A stretch of DNA of 64,000 bases, taken from Impatiens glandulifera. Its lineage: Eukaryota > Streptophyta > Magnoliopsida > Ericales > Balsaminaceae. The stretch is taken from positions 23,947,710-24,011,709 of the forward strand of contig NC_061863.1 of the NCBI RefSeq assembly GCF_907164915.1. Direction: 5' to 3'. Below are positions 56,758 to 64,000 of the stretch, piece by piece (within the stretch, counting starts at the first letter, position 1; each line of letters starts with the position of its first letter). Both the position numbers and the translations under genes were made by a program. The notes beneath the pieces were generated by a model. The model made no database searches. It had not been told where the DNA came from and was given only the letters and a program-made list of their open reading frames with translations.

Positions 56758-59024
56758 CGTTAAGACTGGGTTTATCAAGTGATGGGTTTCAACCATTTGC
56801 AAATGGGAAAAAATCATACAGTGTTTGGCCGGTTATTCTCGTTCCTTATAATGTGTCACCCATGACTTGCATGGATTCTAGCAATTTCATTTTATCTATG
56901 TTAATTCCGGGTCCAAAGAGTTCGGTAGATGCAATTGACATATTTCTCCAGCCATTGATCGAATAGTTGCATGAACTGTGGCAAATTGGTGTGAAAACGT
57001 TTGATGCACACACCTCGCAATACTTTAACATGCGAGCGGCGTTGTTGTGGACCATTAACGACTTTCCCGCCTACGTGAATTTATCAGGCTGGAGTACGAA
57101 AGGTAAATTCGCATGTACTTGTTGTAACAACGACACAGTATCTCTTCGATTGGTTCATGGTTCCAAACAATGTTACTTGGGTCATAGACGCTTCCTTCCA
57201 CCAAAGCACAAATACAGAAGGGATAAAGAGTCGTTTGATGGTCGAACTGATTATAGAGAGCCCCCTAGATTGTTAATGGGGCAAGAAAGTTACGAGCAAG
57301 CACGAGACCTAGAAGACATAATTTTTAGTACGGATCTGAGCAAGAGAACCAAGATATATCATGAAACGCGGGGAGACAATTAGAACAAACTTAGCATTTT
57401 CTTCTGTTTGCCTTATTGGAAATCACTATTATTGAGACATAATTTGGATGTGATGCATATTGAGAAAAAATTTTGTGATAGCGTGTTGGGAACAATAATG
57501 AATGTGAAAGAGAAGACTAAGGATGGTCCTAAAGCCTGTAAAGACTTACAACTCTTAGGCATAAAATCATGGTTACATCCTATAAATGATGAAGGAGTTG
57601 TTCATTATCCAGAAGCGCCTTTCACTTTGACATCCGAAAATAAAAAACGTCTTTGTAACTTCTTGAAAGATCTCAAGTTGCCTAATGGTTTTTGCTCAAA
57701 TATCGGCGGTTGTGTAAATTTGGAAGAGAAAAAGATTTCGGGATTAAAGAGTCATGATTGTCACATTTTATTGGAATATCTTATTCCTTTAGCAACTCGT
57801 GGATTACTTCCAGATAATGTGTATGATGCGTTAGTAAATTTGTCTCGTTTCTTTCGGTTGTTGTGCTTCAAATAGTTGATTCAAGAGGACCTCGAACAAT
57901 TGTACATGGATATTACATCGACACTTTGCAAATTTGAAATGATTTTTCCGCCGTCAATCTTCGACATCATGATGCATCTCCCGGTTCACTTGTCATTTGA
58001 GGCTTTGCATGGAGGACCTGTTCAGTATCGATGGATGTATCCGTTTGAACATTACATGGGTACAATGAAAAGATATTTGCGGAATAATAACCACCCTGAA
58101 GCCTCTATATGCGAGAGCTATCTTGTTAATGAGAGTATTAGTTTATGTGCCAGGTATATTGAGGAAGAAGAGCAAGAAAATGCACAACCTGAAATCTCGG
58201 GCATTTCAATATTTGCATCGTTGGAAGACCTATCTAACGGAAAAATATACAACTTGGATTATATCGATCGAGTGACAGCTCATTCTTAAATTTTGAAAAA
58301 TTATCCTGAAGCAGAACCTTTTTACACGTAAGATTCTATGTTGCTGTTACTAATTAGCATTAAAGAGTGTACTATTTAATATTCGATCTATTTGCAGAGA
58401 TTATATGCAGTATTGCAATAAAAACGAGTCCACTAGAGAAACGTTTTCCGCCTATTTCAAGCATCGAGTGAGTAAATTATAAACCATATATCCTAACTCT
58501 TTTTATTCATTTTAACAACTTCATTTCGGATACATATATAGGTCGCCCATTTAGCAGAATTTAACGACATATCAAGAGACCTCAAGATCTTAGGAGAAGG
58601 TCCAAGTATGTACTCGTCTACGTATGTTTGGTGTAAAGTAAACGGATACAAATTCTGTACAGAAAAATACGACGAAGGTTTGACCACTCAAAATAGCGGG
58701 GTGGTTGTTGAGGGGTACAACATGTCTAAAACTATGTCATACTACGGAGTTTTAACGGATATAATCGAAGTACAATACTTTTCTCACAAACGAGTTATTT
58801 TATTCAAGTGTAAGTGGTTTGATACACACTTGTGGGAACTAGGAGTAAAAGTGGATAAATATGGCTTCGTAAGTGTAAATGTAAACCGAATTTTGAAAAC
58901 CCAAAGTCAAGACCCGTATATATTGGAGAGTCAAGCGAAACAAGTATTCTACGCCCCTGATATGTCAGCCCGACCCGGTTGGAAGATTGTGACAAAAATA
59001 AAACCGCGGTTTACAAACATATAG
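56758..59024 (+). pseudogene. TNP2-like transposase with DUF4218 and DUF4216 domains
   Basis: Starts inside Transposase_21 (PF02992): RLGLSSDGFQPF, SVWPVILVPYN, GPKSSVDAIDIFLQPLIE, LHELWQIGVKTFD, AALLWTINDFPAY, NLSGWSTKGKFACTCC. After a stop comes LLLRHNLDVMHIEK; then DUF4218 (PF13960; MHLPVHLSFEALHGGPVQYRWMYPFEHYMGTMKRYLRN) and, after two introns (58328-58397 and 58468-58541, GT-AG), DUF4216 (PF13952; YYGVLTDIIEVQYF, VNVNRIL, QAKQVFYAPD), ending at TAG 59022-59024. In-frame stops at 56964-56966, 57381-57383, 57873-57875 and 58287-58289 all lie in the one long exon frame, so there is no frameshift. Family role: catalytic transposase binding the terminal repeats. Confidence 0.88.
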
Positions 59025-59130
59025 TTCAGATTAATTAATTAGGTAGATTTATGTTTTTTACTTTATATTCATTCTTATTACTACTTTATTTCAATTATTC
59101 ACTCATTTTTATTAATGGTGTGCATTAAGA

Positions 59131-60873
59131 ATGTCTGAAGGTCCTAAAACAACTTGGAAGAGTATGAGAAAAATACCCAAGAAATTGGATAAAAGTTACC
59201 AAAACCTACTTGCCCAATCAGAGACCTTAAGGCTGCGAGGATTGTCTTCTAGGAACCAACCACCTATTGTTGTGGTCCCGATAGCTACTGCTCCCCCAAC
59301 AGACGAGGATGTTGAGGCTACGGAGCTCGAAGATTTTATAGAGAGCACGTTTGCTGATATGGTGGATGACGATGAGACTAAAGACGAGGGTCTCGAGGAG
59401 CCTATCGAGGAGGAGGATGACGAGGAGGAGCACGGTTCCACTCCCGACCCATCATCGACAGGTAACTCGTTTACAAATTAGTTATTGTTTCAACTAATTC
59501 ACATATCTAATTATGATTTTGATAATTTTGAAGAATCTTCTGCCCGCAAGAGACGGGGGAAGAACAAGAATATTGCGCTGTCTAAGAGGGTAGCGGGGAC
59601 AAGGATTCCTCTTACGTTTAGAGAGAAGGATGGGAGGTCAGGCGGTACAGACGTTGGAAGAACACGGTGGTCTAGACATGTGGGGTCGATTATCCGGGAC
59701 CCCGTAGCCGTCTCACACCGTCTTCTAAAGTGGAAGATATTAAGTGCAGACCAATTGGATTCATTTTGGACTGCTATCAAGGTAATACTTATTACTTGAT
59801 TATACATTACGTCATTAAATAATTATTTTTAACATATGGATGTTATTTTTTTCAGGATCCGTTCGAAGCTACTAATGGTGATATTGAGTCTTTTCGAAAG
59901 ATCGGATTGGGACACGCAAATCAGATATGGGATAGATGGCGTTCAGATTTGAACAAGGCATATATCCGCGTCCACGAAGGAGACGAGGCGGCGGTATTGG
60001 CTAATCCTCCACCAGACTACGATCGAGATGATTGGGAGTTTGTGTGTCGCAACCATTTCTTCACGGAAAAATTTAAGGTACGGTTTCATAATTCAAATAA
60101 AATTTGATATTAATTAATCTAACTTCATTTTTTATTTCAAATACAGAAAAACAGTCGTACAAATATTATTAACAGGAAGAAGCTGAAATTCCCACATCGT
60201 ACGGGAAGTAGACCGTGTGCACAAATTGAAGAAGAGTTGGTAAGTACATTATTTGTAATAACTTAATATAAATATTGTTATTAATTATATAAATCATTTA
60301 TTTCAACAGTCGATTGAAATGGGACGGGCACCGTCTGTCATTGAAGTATTAAAGAGGACCCGTACCCCAAAACCGACAAAAGAAAACTCAATACCCGTCC
60401 CGGACGAACACGTGCAAGAGAAAATTGTAAGTGAATTGAATATGCCTAGTTTTTTATTATAGAAATGATACTTTATTTCAATTGTGCAGTTTGAGATGGA
60501 GGAGGTTGTTAGTAACGAACCTGGAATATCTGATTTTGAATTGACGGAGAGGGTGTTCGGACAACAAAAACACGGGGTAGTGTTCGGAATGGGATCAGGC
60601 GTCCGGCCCACACACTTTCGTGATGATCGTCGAAGTGGAAACAGTTCACAATGAAACAAAGAGCGATTGTTAGAAGAGAATCAAATAATGAAGCTCAAGC
60701 TGGAGGAACAGGAGAAGAGGGACGAAGAAAGAATGCGCACAATTCAACAAATGCAAGCGGAAAAAGAAGAAACAAATCTGAGAATGGAGAGAGAGAAGTT
60801 AGAGATGAACGCAAGAATGGAGAGAATCGAATTGTATATGAGGCAACAACCACCTCCTCCCCCCACAAGCTAA
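59131..60873 (+). pseudogene. TNPA/Ptta-type En/Spm transposase, six exons
   Basis: Exons inferred from GT-AG sites with frame kept: 59131-59461, 59534-59781, 59856-60077, 60147-60239, 60310-60426 and 60490 onward. Exon 1 is acidic (VDDDETKDEG, EEPIEEEDDEEEH). Exons 2-4 hold the PF03004 domain (RTRWSRHVGSIIRDP, DQLDSFWTAIK, WDRWRSDLNKAYIR, YDRDDWEFVCRNHFFTEKFK), then RTGSRPCAQIEEEL. Exon 6 has TGA at 60652-60654; beyond it the same frame continues with a 68-residue charged coiled coil (LEENQIMKLKLEEQEKR) and a run of five prolines, stopping at 60873. So the coiled-coil tail is lost, or read only past that one stop. Role by family: DNA-binding partner of TNP2 that recognises subterminal repeats. 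Confidence 0.82.
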
Positions 60874-61085
60874 GGTTGTTTCAATTCAAAACATGTTTTC
60901 ATTAGTAGTTGTGTCAATTTGAATTTATAACAGATTGTTCGGATTATTAGTTTGGTTGCGAATTTTGTAATGATAATGATCATTTAATGTGATCGTTTAA
61001 TGTATGTGTCATTTCTTTTATTATTGATATATTGGTTTGGCTGAACAGGTTTTGGTTGCGAGCAAAATAATCAGCACAATTTTAA

Positions 61086-61680
61086 AATTTTACCCTAAAA
61101 ACCGAAAGTAATATTGAAATCTCTCGGTTTTTCTTCAAATGGAAAAACCGAGAGATATGTAAAACTTTCGGTTTTCTCCATTTGAAGAAAAACCGAAAGG
61201 TAATTGAAAAACTTTCGATTTTTCTTCAAATGGAAAAACCGAAAGTTTTCTAATAACTCTCGGTTTTCTACAAATGAAGAAAACCGAGAGTTATTAGAAA
61301 ACTTTCGGTTTTCCTCTTTGTGGAAAACCCGAGAGTTTTCTAATAACTCTCGATTTTCTTCAAATGGAAAAAGCGAAAGTTAATAGAAGACTATCGGTTC
61401 TTCCATAAGGTGTAAAACCGAGAGTTATTTGTAAAACTCTCGGTTTTTCCATTTGAAGAAATACCGAAAGTTTTTCAATAACCTTTCGGTTTTACTCTAG
61501 GGTATCTAAACCGAAAACTCTACGATATCTCTCGGTAAATGCCCAATTGTTTTTAACGAAAGAGTCAATACCGAGGGATGGCGAGAGTTATCAAAACCTT
61601 CTGTAATGTGTCTATACCGAAAGTTATACCGAAAGTTATAGGGTCAAAACCGAGAGTAAAAACTCTCAGTTTTGACCCTT
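61086..61680. repeat. CACTA subterminal repeat array (ACCGARAG / CTYTCGGT)
   Basis: About 22 copies of the 8-mer ACCGAAAG or ACCGAGAG and their complements, alternating in orientation and spaced about 25-30 bp, so that neighbours form hairpins (for example CTCTCGGTTTTT...AAAAACCGAGAG near 61122-61155). Expected binding sites for the TNPA-type protein encoded just upstream. Confidence 0.9.
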
Positions 61681-61692
61681 TTTTCACTAGTG
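61641..61692 (+). repeat. Terminal hairpin and 3' inverted-repeat end of the CACTA element
   Basis: GGGTCAAAACCGAGAGT (61641-61657) pairs with 61662-61678 across a 4-base loop, one mismatch in 17. It is followed by TTTTTTCACTAGTG. The element ends at 61692. Confidence 0.85.
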
Positions 61693-62310
61693 AACAACCA
61701 GACCAAAGATCCCGAGCCTCGACCTGGACCAAGGGTCTGTTGAGCACGACCGATAAAAACGAACCCAGGCTTAAGACTCCTGTCTTAAGGCCTGTTTGGT
61801 TCTCCTTTTCAAAATCCAAAATTATTTTTGTAATATTTGGACTGCATGTCATTTTTTAAAAATCTCGGAAAATTAGAAAATGCATTTTAAATATTTTTGG
61901 GATATTTCCACTAAAATATTTTAACAAAGACTCGTTTGGAGTTTATTTCCAAACCCTAATGCCTTTAAAAAATGAATGATATTATTTAGGTATTTCCTCC
62001 CTAGTAATCATCACCAACAGGTACCAGGATTTTAAATATTGTTGTTTTAATATTTTAAATAACGTTAAAATCTAGAAGAATGACTAGGACCGGAAGAATA
62101 ATCGGTTAAAACTCAAACGTTATACAACCGATTTTCAAAATATAACTTTATAAGTAGAGACCGTTTTTAAAACGGGTACAGAGGATGAAGCGTGAAAGTC
62201 ATTTCCTACGTATCACCAAATTACGAACTAAAAGAAAATTATGATCAATACGTTTATGTACGCATGCCAACTTTTATTGATTTTCAAAAATCAATTGGCG
62301 ACTCTGTTTC
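61693..62310 (+). mobile_element. Ogre/Tat-type LTR, right part, with primer-binding site
   Basis: Continues the left part (55136-56757) across the CACTA insertion: GAGCCTCGACCTGGACC, GCACGACCGATAAAAACG. TGGCGACTCTG at 62296-62306 is the sequence found after LTRs of plant Tat/Ogre gypsy elements. No gag or pol follows in this window. Confidence 0.45.
62296..62306 (+). promoter_or_regulatory. Primer-binding site of the Ogre/Tat-type element
   Basis: TGGCGACTCTG, which differs from the tRNA-Met PBS used by the other elements here. Confidence 0.45.
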
Positions 62311-62585
62311 AAAATAAATAATATTTTAAATTAATTATGTGTAGTTAATTTAAAATAATTGAATTTTAAATTAAATTGTAATTTGATAAATCCCTAGATT
62401 ATTTAAAATTGAACCACGAGATTAATTATTTTTAATTAATTTCAAAAACTATCAGGAATGATTGAAATCTTTTAAAAATATTTTTTTTAAAATAAAATTC
62501 TTGACACGCAAACCGATGTTGAATTTATGGAACCTCAAGTTCTTCACAGAAACTAATGCGAGGGAATTTTTGGGGGTTACAAGTA
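62311..62585. other. AT-rich leader-like sequence, no gene
   Basis: A/T-rich DNA after the Ogre/Tat-type PBS, ending at a break into the dispersed repeat. Confidence 0.4.
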
Positions 62586-63090
62586 CGGATCATTGTCGTC
62601 TTCATAACCGTAAAAGATTAACAAAAAGTCGTAATTTTATAAACAATGAATATTATATGTGTTAATATTATTTATAAACGGTGGAACTTGTGACTATCAA
62701 CCTAGGCATGGATTATAAATTTATAAAAATTTAAATGTTAAATTTTGCAATTTCATTGACATTTCTTAAAAAAATCCCAACAAGATCTACATTAAAAATA
62801 TATATTGAAGATACAAGCTCTAAATTTAACATTTTATAACATTTAGTAAATCCCAACCTTTAGATAAACCAAGCATATGACCTAGTTAAACAATTTCTTG
62901 TCAATTAAACCCTAATATTTTGTCATTTTAAATTTACTTAATTAATACACAGAGAAAATTATAAAAGAAAACATTTAGATTAGTCTTATTTTTTTATTTT
63001 TTATTTTTTTATTGTTGTTGTTGAGAATAGAGATTTAGAATCAGAAAAAAAAAAACTTGTTTAAGACTAATGTTGAGTAACATATGTCTC
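62586..63090. repeat. Dispersed repeat shared with 24989-25500
   Basis: Same order of blocks as at 24989-25500 (ATTATTTATAAACGGTGG, CAATTTCTTGT, GTTGTTGAGAA). Identity unknown. Confidence 0.6.
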
Positions 63091-63829
63091 AACAAGTTAG
63101 AATTAAAGACTCCCAAATAATTTTTGGCCAAAACCACAAATAAGTTTCTTTTTACTTTCTTTGCCAACAATTTTTTAAATCATATCCGAACCGAGAGTTT
63201 TGAGTTCTGGACAACCTCCTACTTATCTCGATTTTGACGGAATATCTAGATTATCTCCATTTTCATCAAACATAATACACAAAGTTTTATAGGGATAATC
63301 ATAAATTCACTGATTTTATCTGTCATCCCGAGTCTCCGTCAGTATGTAAGCAAAAGAATGAAACCATGTCTTGGTGCAACATTGGTAGACCACACAACAT
63401 GGTGTCAATAGACAATTTGCCCGCCATCTCGGAGAACATCTTATGCTTTGCGAGAACAGAATTTTTACGTTGGGTCTCCCATCAAAATGTGGAACTATCT
63501 TGGGGAATAGGAATGAGGATGAAACATATCGGGATTAGGAGTAAGAAAATTATCGATATTTTCGGTACATTGAGAACACAGTACCGCAAGATAAATAAAA
63601 CCGTGAATCAATTAATCAACAAATCTTAATAAATGTATCAAAATTCAATTAATAAACCAATTTTAATAAATTTATTTTATTTTCTGAACATATTTGAAAC
63701 TGAAATCTAAAAGTATTTATTATTTCTCTCTAATTTTAAAAGATTGGTATCCTTCTAAAAAAATTTATATTAATTTAATTATATAAATTTATTTTTTTTA
63801 AATTAAAATATAATAAAACTTTAATATTA
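63091..63829. other. Gap, no supported gene
   Basis: An 87-codon open stretch at 63366-63629 has no recognisable domain, splice context or promoter and is not called. Confidence 0.4.
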
Positions 63830-64000
63830 TTTAGTATGAACGGTATAATATCGATATCGTATCGAAATTACGATATACCGTCAATATTTTGTAAAATTTG
63901 TATGTTACTTGTATTATACCGACAGTATATTGAAATAACGATACAATATTATATCTTACCAAAAATTTATATATATATTTATATATATATTGTACCGAGT
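63830..64000. repeat. MITE-like ATACCG/CGGTAT repeat, runs off the window
   Basis: GAACGGTATAATATCGATATCG...CGATATACCG and later TATACCGACAG and TGTACCGAGT give self-complementary CGGTAT/ATACCG blocks, like a common plant miniature element. The right end lies outside the window. Confidence 0.35.

Larger units (their letters stand above)
56758..61692 (+). mobile_element. CACTA (En/Spm) DNA transposon, 5'-truncated
   Basis: Contains a TNP2-type transposase gene, a TNPA/Ptta-type gene, a dense subterminal repeat array (61100-61657) and a 3' terminus TTTTTTCACTAGTG ending at 61692, whose complement starts CACTAGTG. The left end begins in the middle of the TNP2 domain (RLGLSSDGFQPF), so the 5' inverted repeat, promoter and first coding exons are missing. 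It is not autonomous. Confidence 0.85.

Noticed and set aside
59196..59441. Minus-strand Ser-rich frame
   Set aside because: Antisense shadow of the acidic exon 1 of the TNPA-type gene.
61086..61680. CRISPR-like regular repeats
   Set aside because: The repeats alternate in orientation and adjoin a CACTA terminus, in a plant genome; they are subterminal transposase-binding repeats.
63366..63629. 87-codon open frame near the right end
   Set aside because: No domain, promoter or splice support; cannot be told from chance.

Overview
This window looks like nuclear DNA from a flowering plant, probably a dicot. It is very AT-rich and made almost entirely of plant transposable elements: several Ty1/copia lineages, gag-only Ty3/gypsy relatives, L1-type LINEs, a CACTA (En/Spm) transposon with plant-specific DUF4218/DUF4216 modules, and a Helitron end. 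The only coding region that is not obviously part of an element is a two-exon Myb/SANT-like gene near the left end, with one frameshift in a homopolymer run. I see no rRNA, tRNA, CRISPR or bacterial-type feature. From memory, the accessory protein family in the large copia element resembles predicted proteins of Gesneriaceae (Lamiales); I could not check this.

Layout. 1-7.5 kb: AT-rich DNA with a long TA repeat and the Myb/SANT-like gene (minus strand). 7.5-12.7 kb: remnant of an En/Spm-type transposase gene whose exon is split by a young 2.27 kb gag-only LTR element (8261-10525, 5-bp duplication TATTG). 13.5-14.06 kb: Helitron-like 3' end. 14.6-20.3 kb: an antisense copia relic with a second copia element (16194-20105, 118-bp LTRs) inserted in its gag. 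20.5-23.7 kb: a third copia, cut off in reverse transcriptase. 23.7-27.2 kb: LINE copy A, a copia RT fragment and unassigned repeats. 27.2-33.1 kb: LINE copy B, split by a gag-protease gypsy-type element (27260-31040). 33.7-37.4 kb: a decayed TNT1-94-like copia.

37400-51383: a nearly 14 kb Maximus/SIRE-type copia element with 1.2 kb LTRs and 5-bp duplications (ATATT). It carries gag, pol and about 6.4 kb of extra DNA holding three diverged copies of one protein family, each behind its own TATA box. 51.4-55.1 kb: the other half of the split LTR duplication, a gap and LINE copy C. 55.1-62.3 kb: an Ogre/Tat-like LTR and primer-binding site, interrupted by a 5'-truncated CACTA element (56758-61692) with TNP2 and TNPA-type genes and a dense array of subterminal repeats. 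62.3-64 kb: dispersed repeat and AT-rich DNA.

The best candidate for something undescribed is the three-cassette accessory region of the SIRE-type element. Two of the three cassettes also share a 3' motif. The third has a cluster of E2F-like sites and two perfect palindromes upstream and encodes a long tail with basic patches and a coiled coil. LTR divergence, counted by eye, orders the insertions: the gag-only element (5 substitutions in 475 bp) and the SIRE-type element (about 21 in 1,214) are young; the 118-bp-LTR copia (7 in 118) and the gypsy-type element are older.
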